Counted from the first letter of the stretch, positions 35,901-43,610 are shown. The stretch is 64,000 nucleotides of DNA from Pseudomonas sp. R37(2017) (GCF_002113375.1 NZ_NEHO01000005.1:1-64000); one strand, 5' to 3'. Made by a program: numbers and translations. Notes: generated from the letters alone by a model not told the origin.

Positions 35901-36482
35901 AGGATCTACTACGCGGATGGCACGTTTTCGAACCGCGTCGAGGTGAACACCCTGACTCCGGAGGCAGGCGGACAGGTGTCCTTCCTCGTCCAGAAGGAGG
36001 GTGCGACCCTGATCGACGCTGTTCAGCTGACGATGGGCCGGGGCGACGTGAAGATTCCGGTGATCCAGTTCATCCAGCAGAGCGAGAGCCTGGCCAGCGA
36101 TGTCCAGCTGGCGTTCAGCGCGACGCTGACGGACAAGGATGGGGACTCGGCGACCAGTACGTTTGACGCCAACCTGTTCGCCAACGACCCGGGCAACGCA
36201 GCCTTCGACTTCACGCTGGTTGGCACGATCGGCAAGCAGGATGCGTTCAACATCGATCTGTCAGTCAATGAGAACCGGTACCAGGTCACCGGCTTCGATG
36301 TGGGCCCAGGCGTGCAAGACAGGTTGGTGCTCAACGGCAATCCGAACGCCGTGGTCCAATCGATCAACAACACTGACGCAAACAGCGTCGTGACGATTGC
36401 CGAGACCGGCGGACAAACCACGACCATCACCTTGGTCGGGGTTGATCTTCAGGCTAGCGACATCTTTTTTGGCAGTGCCTGA
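29991..36482 (+). CDS. Large repetitive type I secretion-type surface protein (T1SS-143/DUF5801-like repeats)
   Basis: The 2163-residue protein begins MTMRKKTSSSTNDLTNN without a Sec signal peptide. Residues 45-160 look like an Ig-like stalk domain (YAPGSTAFITASGFAAGS) with two GADGVWGTSDD/GADGVIGTGDD loops that could bind calcium. Residues 631-1708 are seven repeats of exactly 154 residues, each opening DDGPSIS and containing LTVDE and GDSAQATLNIGQNL. These match the T1SS-143/DUF5801-like repeats of RTX-type adhesins. A non-repeat C-terminal region ends DLQASDIFFGSA, the form of a C-terminal type I secretion signal. Classical GGxGxD nonapeptides are absent. CAGGAGA lies before the ATG. No exporter is nearby, so a transporter elsewhere must act. 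A role as adhesin or biofilm matrix protein is inferred. Confidence 0.8.
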   Translation: MTMRKKTSSSTNDLTNNVGEHLLPVNHDWTFTYVSDPPRLYTPLVTTDLKDYAPGSTAFITASGFAAGSTVKLEVEHAIGAGADGVWGTSDDVLDTNTGAGHEPWYVTDGGAGDLDGQVNGSVKTSWYVNPDDSAGATFLLTAASAGADGVIGTGDDVVATMSFTDSSPGAVATGVTVTLDETAGLQNGAATPAPAGDADDNDTSLTLPLAFSSLLATRLAATAATETLMGTALSGYNGSNTGLNAFTITPSAGGVITDIRFTNADGTLLNGVDSGRDTAGGVSIFLYTDTANNNVLLGRAAALDGTADSNGAIVFAAYIEETGAPVSGGKIWTVLYQPLFHGDTNTPDDSIDLNQKVFIGTSEDTDFSLAGAPSGQQLFLMFTTQGATADVNGRIPGVSIIVTGKNPLDQSASSAAITSADTVNSSQGGGNTTLGTNNQAITEQEGLRFSFVTGARADVTIPNLSPGEAGVESNIDFNQYFGARAATFRVVQETGGTTAKILLTAFKNADNVSGSQSGVNFINSYANDDGEKIAITNGSVTVKTFAGAIVTNAVITYNADGTVLITGIPTDSQITYGTATDHNRVLIENAGLLTAKNGDKTHADFDIGGFKVLQTNTVTTEIGSRIIFEDDGPSISITGTEATLTVDETVLATNATQSFAANFNSAFGADGAGTLTYALGVVAGASGLTDSASGEAVNLSLNGTVVEGRTATGNQLVFTVSVAANGSVTLDQIRAVVHGNTTNPDDSTSLTSDNLVTLTATKTDRDGDSAQATLNIGQNLVFKDDGPSISTTGVEPTLTVDETLLATDATQSFAANFNSAFGADGAGTLSYALGVVAGASGLIDTATGEAVNLSLNGAVVEGRTATGNLLVFSVSVAANGSVTLDQVRAVVHANATNPDDSTSLTSDNLVTLIATKTDKDGDSAQATLNIGQNLVFKDDGPSISTTGVEPTLTVDETLLATDATQSFAANFDSAFGADGAGTLSYALGVVAGASGLIDTASGEAVNLSLNGTVVEGRTATGNLLVFTVSVAANGSVTLDQVRAVVHANATNPDDSTSLTSDNLVTLTATKTDKDGDSAQATLNIGQNLVFKDDGPSISTTGVEPTLTVDETLLATDATQSFAANFDSAFGADGAGTLTYALGVVAGASGLIDTASGEAVNLSLNGAVVEGRTATGNLLVFSVSVAANGSVTLDQVRAVVHADPANPDDSTSLTSDNLVTLIATKTDGDGDNAQATLSIGQNLLFKDDGPSISTTGVEPTLTVDETLLATDATQSFAANFNSAFGADGAGTLTYALGVVAGASGLTDTASGEAVNLSLNGTVVEGRTATGNLLVFTVSVAANGSVTLDQVRAVVHANTTNPDDSTSLISDNLVTLTATKTDGDGDSAQATLNIGQNLVFKDDGPSISTTGVEPTLTVDETVLATNATQSFAANFNSAFGADGAGTLTYALGVVAGASGLIDTATGEAVNLSLNGAVVEGRTATGNLLVFSVSVAANGSVTLDQVRAVVHANATNPDDSTTLTSDNLVTLTATKTDKEGDSAQATLNIGQNLLFKDDGPSISTTGVEPTLTVDETLLATNATQSFAANFNSAFGADGAGTLSYALGVVAGASGLTDSASGEAVNLSLNGTVVEGRTATGNQLVFTVSVAANGSVTLDQIRAVVHSDPGNPDDSKSLTSDNLVTLTAIKTDGDGDSAQATLNIGQNLVFKDDGPALAFGHLIGTGSVLAQSGFWNMATGADGLGAAGLDISLVNDQFTLVRPDNSTTTGTGTLHELSPSPDVNGAYRFAGTLTGDFDNNAATANTTVDYTLTAYSDGRYALDLVQGFSSTIVLSSADGSLAAGGPDSVRTLLIPQTSNPAIPSTSEEIVFFSAKALASTADILTGIGIGAPDPTEAALQTTPLPSYIDPAAMNVSTSGIGVANNVFQGDNLAAISAADESFVINPESLLTGMKVFIDNSVAGYNTATEDLYYRIYYADGTFSNRVEVNTLTPEAGGQVSFLVQKEGATLIDAVQLTMGRGDVKIPVIQFIQQSESLASDVQLAFSATLTDKDGDSATSTFDANLFANDPGNAAFDFTLVGTIGKQDAFNIDLSVNENRYQVTGFDVGPGVQDRLVLNGNPNAVVQSINNTDANSVVTIAETGGQTTTITLVGVDLQASDIFFGSA
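31881..35114 (+). repeat. Seven tandem 462-bp coding repeats
   Basis: The motif GAC-GAC-GGG (DDG) recurs at 31881, 32343, 32805, 33267, 33729, 34191, 34653 and once more at 35115, each exactly 462 bases apart, giving seven full 154-codon units. The DNA identity between units is very high, including synonymous positions. Variants such as TNATQ/TDATQ, NGAVVEG/NGTVVEG and VFSVSV/VFTVSV are shuffled among units, indicating recombination or gene conversion between them. The first unit is the most divergent. Confidence 0.95.
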
Positions 36483-36502
36483 GGTCTCGCGCGCGTGAAC
36501 GA

Positions 36503-36543
36503 ATGCGAGGGTGGTCTGGGTAACCACCCTCGCATTTTTTTCT
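36503..36543 (+). terminator. Terminator of the repeat-protein gene
   Basis: AATGCGAGGGTGGT and ACCACCCTCGCATT form a long stem followed by seven Ts, 20 bases after the stop codon. Confidence 0.93.
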
Positions 36544-36753
36544 GCGGTTCCAATACGAATTGCGCATGATCGCCCCCCGAGCAGCACAAGGCTGAGGGGC
36601 GCGACGAGTAGATTCAGGTTGACGAGCGAGGATGTAGCGAGAACGGCATTGCCATTCCGGGCGCCCTGCGCCAGATGATCGACAGGGAGGCGACACAGTA
36701 ACGGCCAACCCCTCGGAAAGCGAGGGGCAGACCGGCTTGTATTGGCTGTAAAT

Positions 36754-37473
36754 TCAATCCATTTCCACCCAGGTGGACTTGGGCGGTGCTTCGTGGTTGG
36801 TGAGCCCGTGCTTCAGCGCATACATCAGCAAGTCGATGCGATTGATGAGATCGAGCTTTTGATAAATGTTGCTGAGGTGATTGTGCACGGTGTGCTCGCT
36901 GATCCCCAGGCGCCCGGCGATGCTCACATATTTGGCGGACGGTTCGCCCACGATCGCACAAATCAGTTCTCTCTCGCGCAGCGTCAACCGCGCTTGTTTC
37001 GCCTGCTCCAGATGGCATTTCAAGGGTACATGCCCGGTCGCGGCATAGCCGGAAAGGCCGCCTGCCCAGGCTCTATCCATGGCGATGTCGCTATGGTGGA
37101 CCTTGAGGATGGCCTGGATAATCGAGTCCGTCGGGTCTTCCGCCAGCACAATCCCGCGAGCGCCAGCCGCTATCGCCTGGGCAGCGGGGACGGCTTCGTA
37201 CAGCCCCTTGAGCAGCAGCACTTTCATTTCGGCGCTGCGGGTGAGTCCCGCGATGACCTCAAGAGGATTCAGCGCATCGGGAAAGAAACTGAAAAAAATC
37301 ACATTGGGCTGCAACTGATCGGCGAGATCCAGCGCATGGGTATAGGTGGTGGCTTGTCCTGTCACTTCCATTCGGGGTTTTCTGGCATTAATCAAGTCGT
37401 GAAGACCCATTAGTACGAGGGGCCGACAATCGATCAACATCACGCCTATTGGCTTTTCCAGGTCAGTCATCAT
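36754..37473 (-). CDS. LuxR/NarL-type regulator with degenerate receiver domain
   Basis: The 239-residue protein has the NarL response-regulator layout. The C-terminal helix-turn-helix is intact (LTLRERELICAIVGEPSAKYVSIAGRLGISEHTVHNHLSNIYQKL split over residues 162-205). The N-terminal receiver-like domain has the first acid (MLIDCRP), but the phosphorylation strand reads NVIFFSFFPDALNP, where the usual LLD-x-x-MP would be, so the acceptor aspartate seems lost. The switch lysine region reads VLLLKGL. It may therefore act without phosphorylation. Two ATGs (ATGATG) start the frame. It lies downstream of and convergent with the large repeat protein and could control it; that is inference. Confidence 0.82.
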   Translation of the reverse strand: MMTDLEKPIGVMLIDCRPLVLMGLHDLINARKPRMEVTGQATTYTHALDLADQLQPNVIFFSFFPDALNPLEVIAGLTRSAEMKVLLLKGLYEAVPAAQAIAAGARGIVLAEDPTDSIIQAILKVHHSDIAMDRAWAGGLSGYAATGHVPLKCHLEQAKQARLTLRERELICAIVGEPSAKYVSIAGRLGISEHTVHNHLSNIYQKLDLINRIDLLMYALKHGLTNHEAPPKSTWVEMD

Positions 37474-38357
37474 GATCCTGACCCCCTTGGAAAACGACCG
37501 AGGGCTTCCATCCGCTGGCCTTTGTGGACAGCAACGTACTCATTCGGTCACCGCGTTCGAGAGACAGATTCGAGCGCAGGGAGGCTGCGAGGGTGCCCGC
37601 CCAGGCATTGGCAATCGATGGCCCCTGAACCAATTCCATCAGGTACGACGGTAAGGACGGCGAACGTTTCCAAAAGGCAGACAAGTCCCGAGAGAGAAAA
37701 TAAATACGAATAATTATCAATGAATTACACATGATCAAATACTCCCTCGCGCCTCTCAACTGATTCTAGGTCAGCCCGGAGCGCTGCCCGCCTGACCACC
37801 CGTCAGTCCTCGATAAAAACCCTGTGCGGTCAGGCCTGAGCGATGCTCTCGACGGGGAGGGCTATTCCTCGAAAATCAAGGCATTAGGCCTGCAAAAGAT
37901 GGCCAGTTGCCAAGGTCTGATCCTGATCAAAATCGTCAATTAGTCGACGAATGGCGCGCACTTAGGAGCGCTGATTTTGGTTTGGTCAAATAATCGGCGC
38001 TGTCTGCCTGCCTGGACCCCTTGAAAGTCAGGCCTTTGCGAAATCAGTGAATTGCGCTGGGTGCAGTGGTCGGCGCCTTTTTGTGCGTGACGTCTCGTTT
38101 TCAGTGACGTCTTCACATATTCGGAGCGAGTGGCGGGGAAGGTTCTCAAGGGAACACCACTGTTGGCCGATAACCCGGACAGTCAGGGGCCACTTGGCCT
38201 TTCGCGGTTGGCTTGGGGGGGCTCATCTCTATGAGAAGGTGTTTGATAGCCTAGTGCCACCCGTTATCATCTGCACGCCAAATCAAGGGCTGCGAAGCTG
38301 AGTCCGTCCGTGTATTTGCCTTTGGGTTCTTCTTCTTAAATTGCCTGGAAATCTTCG
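37474..38357. other. 884-base gap without a supported gene
   Basis: The left part must hold the promoter of the LuxR-type gene; an AT-rich block with GATAATTATTCG-like sequence lies around 37700-37740. The right part precedes the TPR response regulator. A minus-strand frame of 98 codons (37463-37759) overlaps the regulator start; it has a possible GGGAG site before an internal ATG, but no recognisable family. Short hairpins occur (for example around 38090-38112, TGACGTC..GACGTC), but I cannot assign a small RNA. Confidence 0.4.
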
Positions 38358-39962
38358 ATGCTGTCGTATCACCAAAAGCGTTTTTTGATCGTCGATGATT
38401 TCTCGGACTTCCGCAGTTCGGTCAGGTCGATGCTGCGCGAGCTGGGCGTCAAGGAAGTGGACACTGCCGATACCGGCGAACAGGCGCTGAAAATGTGTTC
38501 GCAGAAGCAGTACGACTTCATCCTTCAGGACTTTCACCTGGGTGATGGCAAGAAGAACGGCCAGCAGGTGCTCGAAGACCTGATGGAAGAAAAGTTGATC
38601 AGCCATGAAGCCGTGTTCGTCATGGTCACTGCTGAAACCAGCCAGGCCATGGTGCTCAGTGCGTTGGAGCACGAGCCTGATGCCTATCTGACCAAGCCGT
38701 TCAACCGTTCCAGCCTGGCTCAGCGCCTGGAGCGCCTGGAACAGCGCAAGACCCTGCTCAAGCCGATCCTGCAGGCCCTCGACCGCGGCAAGCCGATGGA
38801 GGTGCTCAATGCCTGCATCGCCCTGTGCAAGCAAGACATCCGTTTTTCGCCCTTGTGCCTGCGCTATCGTGCCGATGCCTTGCGTGACCTGAACCAGAAC
38901 GAAGCACTGGAGCGGCTGTACGACAGCATCATCGCCGACCGACCATTGCCTTGGGCATTTGCCGGCTTGGGCAAGTTGCTGTTCAAGCGCGGCCAGGTCG
39001 CGCAGGCCAAAGGCATTTACGAGAAAGCCCTGAAAGTCTTCCCGATGATGCCGTCGCTGTATGACGGCATGGCTGACGTGTTGGTCGCAGAAGGGGACAC
39101 CAAGGGGGCGCAGCGCGTTCTGGAAGAGGCGATTCGCCTGTCGCCGCTGGCGGTGCGCCGGCAAGCATTGCTCGGCAAGCTGGCGATGACCAACGAGGAC
39201 TTTGACACCGCCTCCAAAGCCTATCGCCAGGCTGTAGCCCAAGGCGCACAGTCACGTTTCAAGGATCCTGAAAACAACCTCGGCCTGGCTCACGCCTTGA
39301 TCAGCAAGGGCAGCGACAGGGGGCTGGATACCCGCACCCGACTGGAAATCAATACCACGCTGAGCGCAGTGGCCAAGGACAACCCTGGCGACCCGGGCCT
39401 GCAAATCCGTGCGCGCTTGATGAAAGCCACCAGCATGCTGATCAACGATGCAGAAACTGCCGACAAGCTCACCGAGCAGGCGCTGTTACGCCTCGATGGC
39501 ATGGAGCAATTCATGAGCGCCGAAGCGGCGTTGCTGGTGGCCAAGCAACTGAAAATGCTCGGGCAGGCCGAAGCCGGCACTGCGATGCTGAAAAACTGTG
39601 TGGAAATCTACGGCGACGATCCGGCGGTCATGAAGGACATCGCCAAGCAGACCGATGACCCGAGCATCCTCAATGCCGGCAACGCCGCGGCGGAACTCAA
39701 CCGTCAGGGTGTGCGCGTGTACAAGACCGGCAATCTGGTGGAGGCCCGGCAGGTGTTCCGCAAAGCCCTGGCGATGCAACCGAAGAACATCAGTATCGCC
39801 CTGAACCTGGCGCAGTCGTTGTTGCACGGCACCGATACCAGTGCTCCTTCAACCGAGCTGGAGGAATGCCGGACCTGCCTGAAAACGGTCGGCCTGATGC
39901 CCGACTCCGACGCGCGTTATCCGCGTTATCAGAAGCTTAAAAGCAAGGCGTTTGGTCAATGA
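38358..39962 (+). CDS. Response regulator with TPR-repeat output domain
   Basis: The 534-residue protein has a CheY-like receiver (residues 8-125) with the acid pair VDDFSDFR, phosphorylation Asp in FILQDFHLGDG and the Thr/Lys pair in MVTAET and YLTKPFNR. The rest is a long array of tetratricopeptide-type helices (for example WAFAGLGKLLFKRGQVAQAK near residue 198 and GVRVYKTGNLVEARQVFRKA near residue 450), with no DNA-binding or enzyme domain. The output is thus protein-protein contact. A VieB-like organisation is known in vibrios. Its stop overlaps the start of the next gene by 4 bases, tying it to the small kinase. Target unknown; motility is suggested only by the flagellar genes downstream. 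Confidence 0.85.
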   Translation: MLSYHQKRFLIVDDFSDFRSSVRSMLRELGVKEVDTADTGEQALKMCSQKQYDFILQDFHLGDGKKNGQQVLEDLMEEKLISHEAVFVMVTAETSQAMVLSALEHEPDAYLTKPFNRSSLAQRLERLEQRKTLLKPILQALDRGKPMEVLNACIALCKQDIRFSPLCLRYRADALRDLNQNEALERLYDSIIADRPLPWAFAGLGKLLFKRGQVAQAKGIYEKALKVFPMMPSLYDGMADVLVAEGDTKGAQRVLEEAIRLSPLAVRRQALLGKLAMTNEDFDTASKAYRQAVAQGAQSRFKDPENNLGLAHALISKGSDRGLDTRTRLEINTTLSAVAKDNPGDPGLQIRARLMKATSMLINDAETADKLTEQALLRLDGMEQFMSAEAALLVAKQLKMLGQAEAGTAMLKNCVEIYGDDPAVMKDIAKQTDDPSILNAGNAAAELNRQGVRVYKTGNLVEARQVFRKALAMQPKNISIALNLAQSLLHGTDTSAPSTELEECRTCLKTVGLMPDSDARYPRYQKLKSKAFGQ

Positions 39963-40651
39963 ATGCCAATGAGCAGGCACTGGATTTCTCCACGGTGATC
40001 GCCTCTACCGTGCACGACATGAAGAACTCGCTGGCCATGCTGATGCAGGCCCACAGCCAGTGGCTGGCACGACTGCCGGAGTCGGCGCGGCAGACGCCGG
40101 AACAGGGCGTGATCGACTTCGAGTTCGCCCACCTCAACGGCATGCTGGTGCAGTTGCTGGGGCTGTACAAGCTCGGCGTCAACCAGTTGCCGTTGCAGCC
40201 GGCCTACCATGAACTGGACGACTTCATCGAAGCGCAGCTGGCTTGCCATCAGGAAGTGTTCGCCAGTCGCGGCATCATGGCCACCTATGACGTGGACCCG
40301 CTGAGCCCGCTGGGCTTCTTCGACCGTGAGTTGATCGCGTCGGTATTGGCCAACTGCATCAACAACGCCATCCGCTTTGCACGGCATGCCGTTCTGATCA
40401 GCGTCAGCGACGAAGCCGGGCAACTGGTGTTGACCATCAATGACGATGGCCCGGGGTATCCGGCGCAGATGATCGAGCGTCAGGCCGATTACGTCCAGGG
40501 CATCAATCAAACCACAGGCAGCACCGGGTTGGGCCTGTACTTTGCCGGGCGCATCGCCGCGTTGCATCAACGCAACGGCGTCGGCGGGCGTACCGAAATC
40601 AGCAATGGTGGCCCGTTGGGTGGTGGAGTGTTTCGAATTTACCTGCCTTGA
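39959..40651 (+). CDS. Short cytoplasmic sensor histidine kinase
   Basis: This 230-residue protein has no membrane segment and no separate sensor domain. The phospho-accepting His is in STVHDMKNSLAML (near residue 20), and the ATP-binding domain shows the N box (ANCINNAIRFA), G1 (INDDGPGYP) and G2 (GSTGLGLYFAGRIA). It starts within the stop region of the TPR response regulator (ATGA overlap) and is almost surely its partner. With no input domain of its own, it may be controlled by binding another protein. The order regulator-then-kinase with such a minimal kinase is uncommon. Confidence 0.85.
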   Translation: MNANEQALDFSTVIASTVHDMKNSLAMLMQAHSQWLARLPESARQTPEQGVIDFEFAHLNGMLVQLLGLYKLGVNQLPLQPAYHELDDFIEAQLACHQEVFASRGIMATYDVDPLSPLGFFDRELIASVLANCINNAIRFARHAVLISVSDEAGQLVLTINDDGPGYPAQMIERQADYVQGINQTTGSTGLGLYFAGRIAALHQRNGVGGRTEISNGGPLGGGVFRIYLP

Positions 40652-40750
40652 GCGGCAGCTTATTTATCGACGCTGCTTGATATTCCGAACACGCGGCGCC
40701 TATTTTGTACGGTCGCCGTTCGCGGCTCGCACAATAACAAGGATAGCGTC

Positions 40751-42097
40751 ATGACGACCGTTGGCCTGAGTTCACTCGCGCAGCGATTGACGGGCATTGA
40801 TGAAGTTGAATGTGTCACGCCGGATTTGAATGGCGTTCCACGGGGCAAAGTGATGACCTCCGAGGGATTTCTCGACGGTCGACGTTTGCAGCTGGCGCGG
40901 GGTGTGCTGCTGCAATGCATCATGGGCGGATACCCGCCGGCACGTTTTTACGGCAGCGATGATGGCGACCTCGCGCTGATTCCCGACCCTGCGCAAATCC
41001 ACCGTCTGCCCTGGAGCAATCCGCCGCGTGCCTTCGCCATTTGTGACGCGGATGAATTGGGCACCACCACCCACTCCAAACTGTCGACCCGTGGTCAGCT
41101 CAAGTCGGTGATTGCCCGTTATGCAGCCCTCGGCCTGGCACCCGTGGTGGCGACCGAGCTCGAGTTTTTTGTCTTCGCCCCCAACACCGACCCGACCCAG
41201 GCGTTCCAGCCGCCACTGGGGCTGGACGGTCGTCGCGAAGACGGTCAGTCGGCGTTCAGCGTCAGCTCCAACAATGGGTTGCGCCCCTTCTTCAATGAGG
41301 TCTATGAGTGCATGGCGGCCCTGGGGTTGCCCCGCGATACGTTCATGCATGAAATGGGCGTGAGCCAGTTCGAGATCAATCTGCTGCATGGTGATCCGCT
41401 GTTGCTGGCCGACCAGACGCTCCTGTTCAAGCACTTGCTCAAGGAAGTTGCCCTCAAGCACGGCCTGAGCGTGGTGTGCATGGCCAAGCCGCTGGCGCAT
41501 ACGCCGGGCAGTTCGATGCACATCCACCAGAGTGTCATCGAAATTGATTCGGGGCGTAACGTATTCAGCGATGAGGCGGGGCAAGAGACGGCCACCTTCC
41601 GTCACTTCATTGCCGGTCAGCAAAAGTGCATGGCCGATTTCACTGCGTTGTTCGCACCGAACGTGAACTCCTATCAGCGCTTGTGCCACCCATACGCCTC
41701 ACCGAACAATGCCTGCTGGTCCCACGACAACCGGGCGGCCGGCCTGCGTATTCCGGCCAGTTTGCCGGTGGCTCGGCGGGTCGAGAACCGCTTGCCGGGG
41801 GCCGATGCCAACCCCTACCTGGCGATTGCCGCGAGCTTGGCGGCGGGCTTGCATGGCATCGAGAACGCGTTGGAGCCGAGCGCGCCGATCCAGGGTGAGT
41901 TCGAAGTGCCGGACAATCTTTCGTTGCCCTGTACCTTGCATGCGGCACTTGAGCGTCTGAAACGTAGTCAGTTGGCCAAGGAACTGTTCGGTGCGGAATT
42001 CATCGAAGGCTACATCGCTTCGAAGACCCTGGAGCTGACCAGCTTCCAAGATGAAATTACTCCCTGGGAACGGCGTGTTTTAGCCGCCCAGGCCTGA
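40751..42097 (+). CDS. Glutamine synthetase-like gamma-glutamyl-amine ligase
   Basis: The 448-residue protein is a glutamine synthetase-fold ligase of the PuuA/Pau type, which joins glutamate to polyamines or other amines using ATP. Family features are the ATELEFFVF metal-binding motif, HEMGVSQFEINLLHGDPL, the GSSMHIHQSV segment and the NRAAGLRIP and ENRLPGADANPYLA motifs. It lacks the C-terminal adenylylation loop of true GlnA. P. aeruginosa has several Pau ligases, one of them near flgZ like this one. The exact amine cannot be read from the sequence. AAGGATAG lies before the ATG. Confidence 0.83.
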   Translation: MTTVGLSSLAQRLTGIDEVECVTPDLNGVPRGKVMTSEGFLDGRRLQLARGVLLQCIMGGYPPARFYGSDDGDLALIPDPAQIHRLPWSNPPRAFAICDADELGTTTHSKLSTRGQLKSVIARYAALGLAPVVATELEFFVFAPNTDPTQAFQPPLGLDGRREDGQSAFSVSSNNGLRPFFNEVYECMAALGLPRDTFMHEMGVSQFEINLLHGDPLLLADQTLLFKHLLKEVALKHGLSVVCMAKPLAHTPGSSMHIHQSVIEIDSGRNVFSDEAGQETATFRHFIAGQQKCMADFTALFAPNVNSYQRLCHPYASPNNACWSHDNRAAGLRIPASLPVARRVENRLPGADANPYLAIAASLAAGLHGIENALEPSAPIQGEFEVPDNLSLPCTLHAALERLKRSQLAKELFGAEFIEGYIASKTLELTSFQDEITPWERRVLAAQA

Positions 42098-42159
42098 CGA
42101 TCCGTCGACATCCGGCTATCGTTTAGCGATAGCCGATACTCACTGCAAGGAGCCGCTCG

Positions 42160-43545
42160 TTGCGCCAAATCTGGAAATCCTTTCGAGCGCTGTATTTCGC
42201 CTCGCTGATGATGTTGATCGGCTCGGGCCTGTTGAGTACCTACCTGGGCCTGCGCCTGGCAGCCGACCATGTCGACAGCCTGTGGGTCGGTGCGTTGATG
42301 GCCGCCAACTATTTCGGCCTGGTGCTGGGAGGCAAGATCGGTCACCGGCTGATTGCCCGGGTCGGGCATATCCGGGCCTATTCGGCCTGTGCCGGGATCG
42401 TCGGGGCGGCGGTGCTGGGGCATGGCCTGATCGATTTTCTGCCGGCCTGGCTGTTCCTGCGGGTGATCGTCGGTCTCGGCATGATGTGCCAGTACATGGT
42501 GATCGAGAGCTGGCTGAACGAACAGGCCGATGCCAGGCAGCGCGGGTTGGTGTTCAGCGGCTACATGATCGCTTCTTACCTGGGCCTGGTGATGGGGCAG
42601 CTGATTCTGGTCATGCACCCGGCGCTGGGGCTGGAACTGCTGTTGCTGGTCGCCCTGTGTTTTGCCCTGTGCCTGGTGCCGGTGGCGTTGACCCGACGGA
42701 TCCACCCGGCCCCCTTGCATCCGGCACCCATGGAACCACGGTTCTTTATCAAGCGCGTGCCACAGTCGTTGAGTACGGTGCTCGGGGCAGGCCTGATCGT
42801 CGGTTCGTTCTATGGTCTGGCGCCGCTGTATGCCTCACAGCAAGGGCTATCCACGGAGCTGGTCGGTCTGTTCATGGGTAGCTGCATTTTTGCCGGGTTG
42901 CTGGTGCAGTGGCCGTTGGGTTGGTTGTCCGACCGCTACGATCGGGCTGTATTGATTCGCAGTTTCGCCTTCAGCCTGGCCCTGGCTGCGCTGCCGCTGG
43001 CGATCATGCCGCAGGTGCCGTTGGAGGTGCTGTTTATCGCCGGCTTTATCTGTTCGCTGATGCAGTTCTGCCTGTATCCGTTGGCGGTGGCGTTCTCCAA
43101 CGACCATGTCGAAGGCGATCGCCGGGTTTCCCTGACGGCCATGTTGCTGGTGACCTACGGTGTTGGCGCGAGTATTGGGCCGCTGGTGGCGGGTGTGCTG
43201 ATGAAGCTGTTCGGCAGCCAGATGCTTTACGCCTTCTTCAGTTTCTTTGCGTTGGTGCTGGTGTGGCGGATTCGCCCGAAAGCCGTGACCAATCTGCATC
43301 AGGTGGAAGATGCGCCTCTGCATCACGTGGCCATGCCGGACAACATGACGAGTTCCCCGCTGGTGGCCTGCCTCGACCCGCGTGTCGATGAGCAGGTGGT
43401 GCAGGATCAGATGCAAAATCCGGTGAGTACCGGGCCGGAGCCTGTATCAGAACCTGAGGCTGATGTAGCCGAAGCTGAGTCCGATGAGCCACCGCTAGAC
43501 CCTGATACAGGGCGAGACCCTGGCTTCAGCGAGGCCAAGCCTTAA
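42160..43545 (+). CDS. MFS transporter (YcaD-like), TTG start
   Basis: The 461-residue protein has about twelve membrane segments in residues 10-375 with an MFS loop 2-3 motif (GGKIGHRLIARVGH) and a second one in the C half (WPLGWLSDRYDRA). It resembles the YcaD/CmlA-like permeases. Residues 380-461 are a hydrophilic, strongly acidic cytoplasmic tail rich in Glu, Asp and Pro, which is unusual. The start codon is TTG at 42160, with an AAGGAG site 7 bases upstream; no ATG fits before the first helix. Substrate unknown. A gap of 62 bases separates it from the amine ligase, so the two may form an operon and the substrate may be related. Confidence 0.82.
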   Translation: MRQIWKSFRALYFASLMMLIGSGLLSTYLGLRLAADHVDSLWVGALMAANYFGLVLGGKIGHRLIARVGHIRAYSACAGIVGAAVLGHGLIDFLPAWLFLRVIVGLGMMCQYMVIESWLNEQADARQRGLVFSGYMIASYLGLVMGQLILVMHPALGLELLLLVALCFALCLVPVALTRRIHPAPLHPAPMEPRFFIKRVPQSLSTVLGAGLIVGSFYGLAPLYASQQGLSTELVGLFMGSCIFAGLLVQWPLGWLSDRYDRAVLIRSFAFSLALAALPLAIMPQVPLEVLFIAGFICSLMQFCLYPLAVAFSNDHVEGDRRVSLTAMLLVTYGVGASIGPLVAGVLMKLFGSQMLYAFFSFFALVLVWRIRPKAVTNLHQVEDAPLHHVAMPDNMTSSPLVACLDPRVDEQVVQDQMQNPVSTGPEPVSEPEADVAEAESDEPPLDPDTGRDPGFSEAKP

Positions 43546-43556
43546 ATCGAGGGCAT

Positions 43557-43597
43557 AAAAAAACGGGCAGTCACCGCAAGGGACTGCCCGTTTTTTG
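43557..43597. terminator. Bidirectional terminator between MFS gene and flgZ
   Basis: AAAAACGGGCAGTC and GACTGCCCGTTTTTT form a stem with A and T runs on both sides. It lies between two convergent genes and can serve both. Confidence 0.92.
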
Positions 43598-43610
43598 TTG
43601 AAGCGCTCTA

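Noticed and set aside
29648..37474. Genomic island bounded by tRNA-Arg(CCT)
   Set aside because: No integrase and no second copy of the tRNA 3' end were found within the window, so island boundaries cannot be supported.
37463..37759. 98-codon minus-strand ORF overlapping the LuxR-type start
   Set aside because: A possible GGGAG site exists before an internal ATG, but no family, signal or conserved motif is seen; kept only as a note in the gap entry.
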